Assembly (NCBI RefSeq): GCF_001517665.2
Contig: NZ_LN999809.1
Span: 124,001 to 188,000, forward strand
Source of the DNA: Peptoniphilus phoceensis
GTDB taxonomy: Bacteria; Bacillota; Clostridia; Tissierellales; Peptoniphilaceae
Length of the DNA stretch: 64,000 nucleotides
Direction of reading: 5' to 3'
Both the position numbers and the translations under genes were made by a program. Shown one piece after another: positions 7,877-16,705 of the stretch (its first letter is position 1; every line of letters begins with the position of its first letter). Under the pieces are notes generated by a model, which was given only the letters and a program-made list of their open reading frames with translations, did no database searches and had not been told where the DNA came from.

Positions 7877-9202
7877 ATGGAAACAAATTCAAGTTTTTTA
7901 GAAAAGACTTTTTCTCTCAATGAGAGAAAGACAAATGCCAAGACAGAATTTTTGGCAGGACTTACAACTTTTATGACAATGTCATATATTTTAGTTGTAA
8001 ATCCAAATATGTTATCTGAAACTGGAATGGACAAGGGTGGAGTTTTCACTGCGACTATTGTATCTTCAATCATTGCAATGATTTTTATGGGATTATTTGC
8101 AAACTTGCCCTTCGCACTTTCAGCAGGAATGGGACTTAATGCTTTTTTCACTTACACAGTAGTACTCTCCATGGGTCACGATTGGTCCTATGCACTTACT
8201 GCAGTATTTTTAGAAGGTCTTATCTTTATAGTGATGAGCTTTTTCAACATTCGTGAGGCAATATTTACATCAATACCAATGTCACTAAAAAATGCAGTTT
8301 CAGTTGGGATTGGACTTTTTATAACCCTAGTGGGACTTATTTCAGCAGGAGTTATAGTTGATAATGACGCAACTCTTATTGCTCTTGGAGATATTGCATC
8401 AAGACCATCTCTTGTATTTATTGTGTCACTTATGGTTATGGCACTTCTTACAGCAAAAAATGTAAAAGGAGCTCTTTTATATGGAATTATAACAGGAACT
8501 GTTCTTGCACTTATTTTGGGAGTTAGTAACTTACCTGGAGGAATGCTTTTCTCTCTTCCACCATCACTTGCACCTGTTGCCTTTAAACTTCACTGGGGAG
8601 ATTTATTTACCTTTGACATGTTTTCTGTTATGTTTACATTTTTATTTGTAGACTTATTTGACACAGTGGGAACTTTAACTGGAGTTGCAACTAAGGCAGA
8701 TTTAATTGACGAAGATGGAAACTTGCCAGGAGTTGGTCGTGCCCTTTTATCTGATGCCGTTGGTACAGTTGTGGGAGCACTTCTTGGTACATCAACTGTA
8801 ACAACTTTTGTTGAATCAGCTTCAGGTGTAGCAGACGGAGGAAGAACTGGACTTACATCACTATCATGTGCCTTCTTTTTCTTTTTATCACTATTTTTAT
8901 TCCCAATTTTTTCAATTGTGCCAGCACAAGCAACATCAGCTGCTCTTGTAATGGTAGGACTTTTTATGATTAGTCCAATTAATCAAATAAAATTAGATGA
9001 TTATACAGAATCTGTGCCAGCCTTTTTGACAATGGTAACAATGCCCTTTGCTTATTCTATTGCAGAAGGTATTTCTGTTGGAATGATCTCTTATGTTATT
9101 TTAAAAGTGGCAACTGGACGTGCAAAAGAAGTTTCTCCAGTAATGTACATCTTAGCTATTATCTTTACACTTAGATATTTAAGACCACTTTTGCCATTTT
9201 AA
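7877..9202 (+). CDS. NCS2/AzgA-type purine (hypoxanthine/guanine) permease
   Basis: 441 residues, 12-14 membrane segments. Seen: the AzgA-branch opening block (GLTTFMTMSYILVVNP), and an internal FVDLFDTVGTLTGVA stretch typical of PbuG/PbuO-like carriers. Known: this branch imports hypoxanthine, guanine or adenine by proton symport. The window also encodes hypoxanthine phosphoribosyltransferase (25094), which would use the imported base. ATG has GAGGAGG 6-8 bases upstream. I looked for a purine riboswitch in the 100-base leader and did not see one. Confidence 0.9.
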   Translation: METNSSFLEKTFSLNERKTNAKTEFLAGLTTFMTMSYILVVNPNMLSETGMDKGGVFTATIVSSIIAMIFMGLFANLPFALSAGMGLNAFFTYTVVLSMGHDWSYALTAVFLEGLIFIVMSFFNIREAIFTSIPMSLKNAVSVGIGLFITLVGLISAGVIVDNDATLIALGDIASRPSLVFIVSLMVMALLTAKNVKGALLYGIITGTVLALILGVSNLPGGMLFSLPPSLAPVAFKLHWGDLFTFDMFSVMFTFLFVDLFDTVGTLTGVATKADLIDEDGNLPGVGRALLSDAVGTVVGALLGTSTVTTFVESASGVADGGRTGLTSLSCAFFFFLSLFLFPIFSIVPAQATSAALVMVGLFMISPINQIKLDDYTESVPAFLTMVTMPFAYSIAEGISVGMISYVILKVATGRAKEVSPVMYILAIIFTLRYLRPLLPF

Positions 9203-9218
9203 CAAAAAGTATTTTTTA

Positions 9219-9260
9219 GGACTTTAGTGATTTATAAATTGCTAAAGTCTTTCTTATTTT
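9219..9260 (+). terminator. probable terminator of the purine permease gene
   Basis: Seen: GACTTTAG (9220-9227) / CTAAAGTC (9242-9249) with an inner AT-rich palindrome, followed by a T-rich but interrupted tract. Weaker than the other terminators here. Confidence 0.6.
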
Positions 9261-9345
9261 AAAATTAACTGAAGAAATGTATAAAATTTTTTGATTATTA
9301 AATATATTTTAAATCTACTTGAATTAATTTTAAAATACTCGTTTA

Positions 9346-9374
9346 TTGAATTGTTTTGACCCCTTTAGTATAAT
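9346..9374 (+). promoter_or_regulatory. promoter of the SLH surface-protein gene (and gltX)
   Basis: Seen: TTGAAT at 9346-9351, a 17-base spacer and a perfect TATAAT at 9369-9374. The start codon lies 27 bases downstream behind AAGGGGG. gltX follows 17 bases after the surface-protein gene without its own visible promoter. Confidence 0.8.
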
Positions 9375-9400
9375 TATATTTATATTAAGGGGGCGTTTTT

Positions 9401-10963
9401 ATGAAAAAAATGTTTTTATACATAGTTATGGCTTTTACACTTTTTGTAAATGTTTTTGCTGCTGAGGACATACAAGTTGTTTTGGAACAGCCAGGCATTT
9501 CTCAGGTAAAAAGTGGTGACACGCTAAAATACAATTTAATAGTAAATTTGCCAGAAAATTATAGGGAAAAGTATTCTTCTTTTTCTGTAACTCTTTTACT
9601 TGACAAATCTCTTGATTTAAAACAAACTAAACTAATTGACGACAAAGAAGTTGCTGGCAAGTTAGACGTGAGAGAAACTTCCATAAAGGGAAAAGATCAA
9701 AGCATAGTAACTATTAATGCCAATGATCTTTCTGTAATAGGAGATAACAAGTTAGACCTAGAGATAACAACAAGGGTAAAAAATGATGTTGGTTCAAGTT
9801 CCAACTTAAAAAATTCCTTCGTCTTATCCTATGTTGACAGAGAAGGCGACACAAAGAGCGACCAAAAAAATCTTGAGTCCTCAACAAAAACTCAAAATGG
9901 AGTTTTGACAATTAAAGATGTTTATGAAGGATCAAGTGAAATTGAAGGTAATACAGAAAAAAATGCTGATCTAAATCTTGCCATTGATAAAAAATTAATT
10001 GCAAGCACTAAAGCAGATAAGGATGGCAATTTTAAATTTGAAGGACTAGATTTAAAAGAAGGGGCCTATCTTAGAATAGCTGCCAAGACGAAGGATAAGG
10101 AAGCTGAGCTTGATTATATTGTAAAGGCAAAAGTCGAAGAAAAGAAATCTACAGAACTTGTAAATGAAAATAATGATGAACTTGAACTTTATAGTACAAT
10201 AAAAACTCTCGAAAAATTAACAGATTATGTAGATTTTGCAAAAAATCTTTCTACTGCCAAAGCAGGTCTTCAAAATGAAAGAAGAATTCGTGCTGCCATT
10301 GCATCAGCAGAATATGTCGTTGTTAAAAGTGAAGTTTCAACTGATGAAATAAATGATTCTCTTGAAGAATTGCAAAAGTCTATTGAAGTCATAAGACTTC
10401 CATATATGGCAGGCATATCAAAGGATAAATTCGCTCCAAATCAAAAAATAACAAGGGCAGAAGCTGCTTCTGTTTTAAAAAGAATAATCGACGACAAGGC
10501 CATTGCCAATGACAAGTCCTCTTTTAGAGATTTAAAAGAAGGTCAATGGTTTTACGACAATATTGTATTTATTGAAAAAGAAGGATTAATTTCTGGTTAT
10601 AAAGATGGAACTTTTAAACCAAACAATCCAATGACTAGGGCACAATTTGCCAGCATGATGGCAAATTATCTAAAGCTCAATGAAGGCAACAATCCAATAG
10701 AGTTTAAGGATGTAAAGGATAATTATTGGGCAAAAGATGCAATAAATACTCTTTCCAGTCACGGTATTATGGTTGGAAAATCTAAAAATGAATTTAAACC
10801 AAATGAGAATATAACAAGGGCAGAAGCTGCCACAATATTTAATAAAGTGTTAGATAGAAAGATAAATAAATCTTTCTTAGATAAATATTCAAAGAACCCA
10901 TTTAAAGATTTAAAGAGAAATCACTGGGCTTATTATCAAGTTATAGAAATTACTGCTAAGTAA
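9401..10963 (+). CDS. S-layer homology (SLH) domain surface protein
   Basis: 520 residues, secreted. Seen: a signal peptide (lysine cluster, hydrophobic core, cleavage near VFA-AED at residue 20), a beta-rich N-terminal region with a SGDTLKYNLIVN pattern, an Ig-like stretch about 165-245, a helical FIVAR-like region about 260-340, and three SLH repeats (about 340-520) with the conserved TRAEAA/TRAQFA motifs and (F)KDLK...W openings; the third is cut short at the end of the protein. Known: SLH triplets anchor proteins to pyruvylated secondary cell-wall polymer. Unusually, it shares a transcript with gltX, 17 bases downstream. Role beyond wall attachment is unknown. Confidence 0.88.
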   Translation: MKKMFLYIVMAFTLFVNVFAAEDIQVVLEQPGISQVKSGDTLKYNLIVNLPENYREKYSSFSVTLLLDKSLDLKQTKLIDDKEVAGKLDVRETSIKGKDQSIVTINANDLSVIGDNKLDLEITTRVKNDVGSSSNLKNSFVLSYVDREGDTKSDQKNLESSTKTQNGVLTIKDVYEGSSEIEGNTEKNADLNLAIDKKLIASTKADKDGNFKFEGLDLKEGAYLRIAAKTKDKEAELDYIVKAKVEEKKSTELVNENNDELELYSTIKTLEKLTDYVDFAKNLSTAKAGLQNERRIRAAIASAEYVVVKSEVSTDEINDSLEELQKSIEVIRLPYMAGISKDKFAPNQKITRAEAASVLKRIIDDKAIANDKSSFRDLKEGQWFYDNIVFIEKEGLISGYKDGTFKPNNPMTRAQFASMMANYLKLNEGNNPIEFKDVKDNYWAKDAINTLSSHGIMVGKSKNEFKPNENITRAEAATIFNKVLDRKINKSFLDKYSKNPFKDLKRNHWAYYQVIEITAK

Positions 10964-10980
10964 ATAGAAAGGAAGAAGAA

Positions 10981-12456
10981 ATGTCAGATATTAAAGTAAG
11001 ATTTGCACCATCACCAACAGGATACCTACACATTGGAGGTTTGAGAACTGCTCTATACAATTACTTGTTTGCAAAGAAAAATGATGGCAAATTTGTTTTG
11101 AGAATTGAGGATACAGATAGAACTAGATATGTTGAAGGTGCCATAGAAAACTTAATTGAATCCCTTGAATGGGCAGGCATAACTCATGACGAAGGTGTCG
11201 TTGTAAAAGATGGAAAGCTAACTGAAGTAGGCGAATGTGGACCTTATATCCAATCAGAAAGACTAGACATATATAAAAAATATGTAGAAAAATTAATAGA
11301 AGATGGACACGCTTATTACTGCTTCTGTTCCAAGGAAAGATTAGATAATCTTCGTGAAGAACAAAGAATTAAGGGAAAAGTTCCTAAATACGACGGACTT
11401 TGCCGTGGAATTCCTCTTGAAGAAGCTAAAAAAAGAGTTGCAGCAGGAGAAGATTATGTTGTAAGACTAAAGCTTCCTAAGAACAAGGATATCACTTTTA
11501 ACGACGCAGTTCGTGGAAAAGTTACAATAAATACAGATGAAATTGACGATCAAGTTTTAATGAAATCAGATGGTTTTCCAACTTACCACATGGCTGTAAT
11601 TGTGGATGACCACCTAATGGGCATCACTCACATTGTAAGGGGAGAAGAATGGCTTCCATCAACTCCAAAGCACGTTTATCTTTATGAATGTCTTGGTTGG
11701 GAAGCTCCAGAATTTGTTCACCTTCCAACAGTATTAAATAAGGACAGGAAAAAACTTTCAAAAAGACAAGGAGATGTTTCAGTAGAAGACTTTAGAAAAA
11801 GAGGATATCTACCTGAAGGAATTGTAAATTATCTTGCTCTTGTTGGTTGGTCACCAGAAGATGGAGAAGAAATTATGAATTTAGATGAATTAGTGGAAAA
11901 ATTTTCCTTTGATAGAGTTGGAAAATCTGGTGGAATATTTGACACAGATAAATTAAACTGGGTTAACTCTCACTACATGAAATCTTATGACTTAGAAAAA
12001 CTTTCAGAACTTTCAATTCCCTTTGTGACTGAATCAGGACTATTGAGTGAAGAAGAAATTAAGAATAACTTTGAATGGTACAAGATCTTAATTGATACAG
12101 TAAGAGAAGCTTGCGACAAGTTAGAAGACATTCCTAAGCACATTGACTTCTTATTTGGCGATATTGAAATCACAGAAGATGCCGCAAAAGAAGAATTAGG
12201 GCAAGAACATGTAAAGGGACTTCTTGAATCCTTTATTAAAATTGTAGAATCTCATGATGAAATAGATATGGAAACTGCCAAGGGACTAATGAAAGAAGTT
12301 CAAAAGGATTCTGGAGTAAAAGGAAAAAAACTTTACATGCCAGTGAGAGCAGCAATCTCAGGAAATGTTCACGGACCAGAAATGCAAAACATTCTTTATC
12401 TTTTAGGAAAAGATAAATTAATTGAAAGAGCAGAAAAAATTAAAAATTCACTTTAA
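10981..12456 (+). CDS. gltX: glutamyl-tRNA synthetase
   Basis: 491 residues, cytoplasmic class I aminoacyl-tRNA synthetase attaching glutamate to tRNA. Seen: HIGG (residues 17-20) within FAPSPTGYLHIGG, KLSKR near 257-261, a Cys/His-rich insertion near 110-125 (YYCFCSKERL), and the C-terminal helical anticodon-binding part. Length matches the family. ATG is preceded by AAAGGAAG. No T-box leader precedes it; instead it follows the SLH-protein gene after 17 bases and seems to use the promoter at 9346. Confidence 0.97.
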   Translation: MSDIKVRFAPSPTGYLHIGGLRTALYNYLFAKKNDGKFVLRIEDTDRTRYVEGAIENLIESLEWAGITHDEGVVVKDGKLTEVGECGPYIQSERLDIYKKYVEKLIEDGHAYYCFCSKERLDNLREEQRIKGKVPKYDGLCRGIPLEEAKKRVAAGEDYVVRLKLPKNKDITFNDAVRGKVTINTDEIDDQVLMKSDGFPTYHMAVIVDDHLMGITHIVRGEEWLPSTPKHVYLYECLGWEAPEFVHLPTVLNKDRKKLSKRQGDVSVEDFRKRGYLPEGIVNYLALVGWSPEDGEEIMNLDELVEKFSFDRVGKSGGIFDTDKLNWVNSHYMKSYDLEKLSELSIPFVTESGLLSEEEIKNNFEWYKILIDTVREACDKLEDIPKHIDFLFGDIEITEDAAKEELGQEHVKGLLESFIKIVESHDEIDMETAKGLMKEVQKDSGVKGKKLYMPVRAAISGNVHGPEMQNILYLLGKDKLIERAEKIKNSL

Positions 12457-12463
12457 TTAAAAG

Positions 12464-12497
12464 AATAGGACTAATCTTTATGACTAGTCCTATTTTT
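12464..12497 (+). terminator. terminator of gltX
   Basis: Seen: perfect 10-bp stem AATAGGACTA (12464-12473) / TAGTCCTATT (12485-12494), 11-base loop, T-rich tail. Confidence 0.9.
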
Positions 12498-12547
12498 ATT
12501 TTATAAACTATAATAGTATTATAAGAAACTTTTGGGTGGTGATATAG

Positions 12548-12889
12548 TTGACAACAAATATTAAAAAGTTTTTACAGGTAATCCTATGGCAGTATCCTAA
12601 AAGATCTAATATAATTTATAGGATTTTAATTCATGCCTTTTTAATTTTTTTAAGCATGGGTTGGGCTTATATTTTTATTAATAATATAAATATTACTTTT
12701 ATTAAAATTTGTCTTATTATCTATACTTATCTTAGTTTTTTATCTTTTTTACCCAGCCTATTTATCCTTGGAAGTCTAGATGAGAAAAGTGGAAAGTTTT
12801 TATTTATTGTCTTTATATTATTTTCTTATATACTGGCTTTTGTCAGCTTATTTATTTTAATCTACTTAATAAAAAAGGACTTAGTTTAA
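12548..12889 (+). CDS. small membrane protein, function unknown
   Basis: 113 residues starting at a TTG codon with GGGTGGTGAT at the right distance. Seen: about three hydrophobic segments (roughly residues 27-47, 52-75, 84-107) separated by short charged turns, e.g. GSLDEKSGKF. No family recognised. It stands alone between the gltX terminator and a convergent gene. The TTG start and very AT-rich codons lower certainty, but the ribosome site is good. Confidence 0.55.
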   Translation: MTTNIKKFLQVILWQYPKRSNIIYRILIHAFLIFLSMGWAYIFINNINITFIKICLIIYTYLSFLSFLPSLFILGSLDEKSGKFLFIVFILFSYILAFVSLFILIYLIKKDLV

Positions 12890-12910
12890 TTTAGATAAAA
12901 TTTAATTATG

Positions 12911-12949
12911 TAAAAAAATAAGAGGGGAGATAAGTAAATCTTCCCTCTT
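12911..12949. terminator. bidirectional terminator between convergent small membrane-protein genes
   Basis: Seen: 12-bp stem AAGAGGGGAGAT (12920-12931) / ATCTTCCCTCTT (12938-12949), one G-U pair. Seven As on its left give a strong U-tract for the minus strand; the plus-strand side has a shorter T run. Confidence 0.8.
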
Positions 12950-12977
12950 TAAATTTGCCATAAAAACAAAACTAAAA

Positions 12978-13268
12978 CTATTCTTTAAAAGAATTATACA
13001 ATTTAGAAACTTCAACAATAATAAGTATTCCAATAATTATGGAAATTATTTGTGTGATTAAAATTATAATATGGAATAAGCTAAAAATAGAAAATCTAAA
13101 ATTGTAAAATATACTTAATTCTTTTGCACTAATACCAAGATAATTTATTAATAAATACCAATCAGGAAAAATTGAAAACTTTTCATAGATTAATCCAAAA
13201 CTATTTACAAATAACAAGTAATAGAAACACAAAAATCCGATTTTAATTATTTTGTTTTTTTTAATCAT
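12978..13268 (-). CDS. small membrane protein, function unknown
   Basis: 96 residues. Seen: an N-terminal hydrophobic segment (residues 10-25), a mid-protein polar stretch with FSIFPDWY, and a long hydrophobic C-terminal half (about 58-86) ending in a charged SKLYNSFKE tail. An AGAGGAC-type ribosome site lies some 10 bases upstream of ATG. No family recognised. It lies directly downstream of the deacetylase gene on the same strand and may be co-transcribed. Confidence 0.5.
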   Translation of the reverse strand: MIKKNKIIKIGFLCFYYLLFVNSFGLIYEKFSIFPDWYLLINYLGISAKELSIFYNFRFSIFSLFHIIILITQIISIIIGILIIVEVSKLYNSFKE

Positions 13269-13316
13269 TTGAAATCAGTCCTCTTATTTTTATGAAGCTC
13301 TTGTATAAGCTTGAAA

Positions 13317-14324
13317 TTATTTTAAAATTCCAAACTCGTAGCCTCTGTCCCTAAAGTATTTTATAACTTCTGATAGGGAGTCGGCTGTTAATTGTTTGTT
13401 TCTTGCGTCGTGAGCTAGGACAACGGCAATCTTTGTATTTTTATTTTTGTTAAGACTGTGATCAAGATATGCAATTTGTCCTTCTGTAGTAGTTGGTCTT
13501 ACAGATTTTTTCTCAGCATCTCCAACAAGACAGTTCCAGTCAATCCAATTAATATATCTTGATTCTAGGTAAGAATTGGAAGCTTCTGTGTTGTTCCAAG
13601 ACATTTCTCCACCAGGATATCTAAAAACCTTAGAGTGAAAATCTTCGCCTAAAATATTTTGAAGTCTTTCGTTGGTTTTTTCTATTTCTCCATAAACTCT
13701 ATCAGCATTTACATATCTTCCTGGGTAAATATATTCGTAATCGTGGGAGAAAGAGTGAGTTGCAATTGAATTTCCATTTGCAAGTATTTCTCTAACACGA
13801 CCCGCAGTCTTATCTCCAATAGATTTGCCAACTAAAAAGAAAGTTGCACGAGCATTTTCTTTTTTTAGGGTATCCAAAATTTGTGGAGTAATGAGATTAT
13901 TTGGTCCATCATCAAAAGTCAAGAATACAATTTTTTTCTCGCCCTTGTAGTTGTTGTGGCGAGTGTATTCTCTTATTTTTTTTGCATCATAGGCGTATTT
14001 GTCAACTTTTTTCAAGTGGTTTGAACCTTTTACAATGAATTCATCTTCCATTTTAGTGATTTTATCTAAGGCAACATTGGAGATGTATTCTTTGTCGTAG
14101 AAAATAGTTTTTGGTCTATCTTTATAAATTTCATTTGTGTAGTACCACATAAGAGCAGGGGAAACCTCGTCCTTTGGTTTCTTTATTGCAGAAAAAATCT
14201 TAGAAAATATAAAAATTATTATTATTGCAAAAATTGTAATAGATATTATTTGTCTTTTTCTTTTTTTCCTTCTGGCTCTCTGTTTTCTTATTTTTTTTCT
14301 TCTTTCATAGTCTGATTGGGTCAT
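13317..14324 (-). CDS. membrane-anchored polysaccharide deacetylase (NodB domain)
   Basis: 335 residues from the chosen start. Seen: a very basic N-terminus (RRKKIRKQRARRKKRKRQ region), one membrane anchor, a linker, then a NodB homology domain with LTFDDGPN (metal-binding/catalytic Asp pair), the HSFSH zinc motif, and RYPGG. Known: such enzymes remove acetyl groups from peptidoglycan or other wall glycans outside the cell. An upstream ATG at 14351 lies in a hairpin loop and has no ribosome site. The ATG at 14324 has GGGAGG six bases ahead, so it is preferred. That Shine-Dalgarno is inside the 3' arm of the terminator of the preceding gene (see 14325-14361). Confidence 0.9.
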   Translation of the reverse strand: MTQSDYERRKKIRKQRARRKKRKRQIISITIFAIIIIFIFSKIFSAIKKPKDEVSPALMWYYTNEIYKDRPKTIFYDKEYISNVALDKITKMEDEFIVKGSNHLKKVDKYAYDAKKIREYTRHNNYKGEKKIVFLTFDDGPNNLITPQILDTLKKENARATFFLVGKSIGDKTAGRVREILANGNSIATHSFSHDYEYIYPGRYVNADRVYGEIEKTNERLQNILGEDFHSKVFRYPGGEMSWNNTEASNSYLESRYINWIDWNCLVGDAEKKSVRPTTTEGQIAYLDHSLNKNKNTKIAVVLAHDARNKQLTADSLSEVIKYFRDRGYEFGILK

Positions 14325-14361
14325 AAAAAACCTCCCACTGACAATATACATCAGTGGGAGG
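14325..14361 (-). terminator. terminator whose 3' arm and U-tract form the deacetylase ribosome-binding site
   Basis: Seen on the minus strand: perfect 11-bp stem CCTCCCACTGA / TCAGTGGGAGG (plus-strand 14331-14341 and 14351-14361), 9-base loop, then exactly six Ts, then ATG of the deacetylase. The GGGAGG of the 3' arm is the only plausible Shine-Dalgarno for that gene. It both ends the upstream transcript and, in read-through RNA, would bury the ribosome site. Confidence 0.88.
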
Positions 14362-14388
14362 CAAGATGCAATTACAAAAGAATTACAA

Positions 14389-16392
14389 TTACTTTATTGA
14401 ATTGTAGATAATGTATAAAACATCTTCAAGACTTGGTTCTTCATCTGGATTTATTTCACTATCAATGTAGCCAAAGCCTCTTGCCACTATATAATAATTT
14501 TCATAGTCACCTAAAGACTTTTGATTTTTAAATAAATTATCTTTAAAAATATTTTTTGCTCGTGTAAATTTTTCAAGATCATTATTTATAACTAAGGATT
14601 TTATGACATCTTTTTCAGTGATGTTTTTATTTTTTAAATTTGCATAATCAATGCCAAATCTTGATTTATAATAAGAATCCTTTCCAAAATCTACACTTAT
14701 TAAGGAATAAAATTCTTTGTAAGTTACTTTGTCAGATAAATTTTTTCCAATTAATCCAATTTCCATTTCTTTTAAAGAATTTAATATTTCTTTATTTTTT
14801 GCCTTATCAAAGTCTTTGTAATTAATTTGTTCTTTGAAATTAACTATTTCGCCAAAGGAGTCTCTCAAAATTTTATCTTTTCCAATTATAGGTTCAATTC
14901 TTTTGATAGATCCATATAAAAGTCTTGGACCATTTTCAGAAATTTCATATTTCAAGCCAAAGTTTTTAGAATTTAGATAAATTTTATTTGCTTCTTCCTT
15001 TGTCATTTTAAGATCTTCAGCTTTTGAAAAATCCTCTTCAGAAAATTGTCTGTCATAAGATGTCACGACTTTTTCATCATTTACAAAAATTCTAAGACCT
15101 TCATCTATTACAGGAATATTATTTACATATCTGGGGAAGAAAATATTTGTACCTAGATCTGATTTTTCAACTGTGATTTTTTCAAAATTCAATTCACTTT
15201 TGTCGCCATATTTTTCAAGGAAGTCCTTTGCTATTTTTATAGCTTCATCTTCACTTAGCTTATTTTTATAATCTTTTTTATCAGACCAGATATCTAGATT
15301 CATTAGTTTTAAATCTTTTGCATTTAAGACAATTTGACCAGAATTTTTTGACTTTTCAAGAGCCATCCTATAGTAATAATTATCGTCATCAGAGTAAAGT
15401 GAAATATTTTCTATTTTATAATCTTTTCCGACAATTTCATAAGCCTTCTTCTTTGCATCTTTTTTTGATGCAAGATCTTTAAGTCCGTCAATTTTTTTGA
15501 TTTCAGTTTCAGTTAGACTTGCAGTATCCATTGCCATTGCTTCTTCAGCCTTTGCAAAAGGCATGAGGTTCATATCAGTTTTTTCTTTGACGATTTCTCC
15601 AGTTTTTGCGTCAATATCGGCTACTTTTGTGTGATAAACTTTTTTGACACTTTCATCTCTTTCGTTGACTTTATAAGAGAGAATTAGGGGAGATTTTTCT
15701 AAAAATATTTTTTCTGCTTCTTCCAAACTTAATTTATTATCCTTTTTAAAATCAGTATCCTTTAAAAAAGAATAGGCATAGGGATTTGCAGCTAGAGAAT
15801 TTATATCTCGGACTTCACCAGATTGTGAATCAATACTTACAATTATAAGAGTATCGGCAAGAGGAATTTCATTTATAACTCTTTGATAACTTATATTTAT
15901 GTCCTTACTTCCTTTTAAAACAGAATAATCAGATAAGACATATTTTTTGTCAAAATCTTTTATCACTTGTTTTAACAGTTTTTCAGCGGTTTTTTGTGCT
16001 TCATCTTTGGATATAGTTTTTTTATCATTTTCTTCTTCATTTGTCCATTTTGAATATGAAAGAAATTCTCCGTCACTGTTAAAAGAAATATCAATTCCAC
16101 CAAGCTTATCATCATGCCAACTGTACATTTCAACATATTTTCCTTTGACAAGCTTATTTAAATATTTACTTCCAGTGTCGCTACTAATTGGTTCCTTTGA
16201 AATGGTAAAAGATTTATAATCGCCTCTTATATTAAAAATGTTTTTTATTTTTTCAACTTTTTCCTTTTCCTTTGCACTAACTTCCACAGAAGTAGCATCA
16301 TCATTCATAATATTATTACTTTTTTCACTTGCATAAGTAGGAGATAAAAGTAATAAAGCCGAAGTGGCAATAATTAAATTTTTATATTTCAT
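14389..16392 (-). CDS. secreted YcdB/YcdC-repeat (PepSY-like) protein
   Basis: 667 residues with a signal peptide (hydrophobic core 6-18, cleavage near TYA-SEK). Seen: repeated PepSY-like units each opening with (K)-[IL]-S-x-[DE]-E-A-x-x-x-A, e.g. ISKDEAQKTAEKLL, LSLEEAEKIF, LSEDEAIKIAKDFL and MTKEEANKIYL, with following beta strands that read 'G-E-[IV]-x-[ND]'. This matches the YcdB/YcdC family of Firmicute wall-associated proteins, whose function is poorly known. The last about 50 residues are a short SLH-like helical tail. AAAGGAG precedes ATG. A terminator lies just 29 bases upstream of the start, leaving little space for a promoter. Confidence 0.8.
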   Translation of the reverse strand: MKYKNLIIATSALLLLSPTYASEKSNNIMNDDATSVEVSAKEKEKVEKIKNIFNIRGDYKSFTISKEPISSDTGSKYLNKLVKGKYVEMYSWHDDKLGGIDISFNSDGEFLSYSKWTNEEENDKKTISKDEAQKTAEKLLKQVIKDFDKKYVLSDYSVLKGSKDINISYQRVINEIPLADTLIIVSIDSQSGEVRDINSLAANPYAYSFLKDTDFKKDNKLSLEEAEKIFLEKSPLILSYKVNERDESVKKVYHTKVADIDAKTGEIVKEKTDMNLMPFAKAEEAMAMDTASLTETEIKKIDGLKDLASKKDAKKKAYEIVGKDYKIENISLYSDDDNYYYRMALEKSKNSGQIVLNAKDLKLMNLDIWSDKKDYKNKLSEDEAIKIAKDFLEKYGDKSELNFEKITVEKSDLGTNIFFPRYVNNIPVIDEGLRIFVNDEKVVTSYDRQFSEEDFSKAEDLKMTKEEANKIYLNSKNFGLKYEISENGPRLLYGSIKRIEPIIGKDKILRDSFGEIVNFKEQINYKDFDKAKNKEILNSLKEMEIGLIGKNLSDKVTYKEFYSLISVDFGKDSYYKSRFGIDYANLKNKNITEKDVIKSLVINNDLEKFTRAKNIFKDNLFKNQKSLGDYENYYIVARGFGYIDSEINPDEEPSLEDVLYIIYNSIK

Positions 16393-16420
16393 AATAAGCT
16401 CCTTTAAATTAAATTTATGT

Positions 16421-16449
16421 AAAAAAAGAAGAGGTATTGCTACCCCTTC
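16421..16449 (-). terminator. terminator between the DUF1858 gene and the YcdB-like gene
   Basis: Seen on the minus strand: 9-bp stem GAAGGGGTA / TACCTCTTC (one G-U pair), 4-base loop GCAA, followed by seven Ts (plus-strand 16421-16427). Confidence 0.88.
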
Positions 16450-16463
16450 AAAATTAGCTTAAA

Positions 16464-16673
16464 TTAAGCTTCTGCTTCTTCCTTGCTATCTTTATTTAGT
16501 GCAGCTACAAGCATATTTGGATCTATACCATGAACCATAGCAGCTTCTTCTAGAGATTCCATTTGAGAAGAAGGACACATTATACATCCCATTCCAAAGC
16601 TCATAAGAGTGCCAATTGATTCAGGTTTTTTTGAAAGAATTTCTCCTATTAACATATCTTTTTTAATTTCCAT
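16464..16673 (-). CDS. DUF1858 domain protein
   Basis: 69 residues from the chosen start. Seen: the DUF1858/ScdA-N-like fold signature: an N-terminal KDMLIGEIL strand-helix, then F-G-M-G-C-x-x-C (GMGCIMCPSS), then ESLEEAAMVHGID. Known: this small domain occurs alone or fused to hybrid-cluster or iron-sulfur repair proteins; the CxxC pair is thought to bind metal or be redox active. An in-frame ATG 30 bases upstream (16703) has no ribosome site, whereas the one at 16673 has GGAGG eight bases ahead. It follows the stalk-domain gene after 32 bases and is probably co-transcribed. Confidence 0.85.
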   Translation of the reverse strand: MEIKKDMLIGEILSKKPESIGTLMSFGMGCIMCPSSQMESLEEAAMVHGIDPNMLVAALNKDSKEEAEA

Positions 16674-16705
16674 CTTTAACACCTCCATAATTAATATACC
16701 CAAAA

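Noticed and set aside
14324-14351. Upstream ATG (14351) as start of the polysaccharide deacetylase
   Set aside because: It lies in the loop of the terminator hairpin and has no Shine-Dalgarno; ATG 14324 has GGGAGG six bases ahead.
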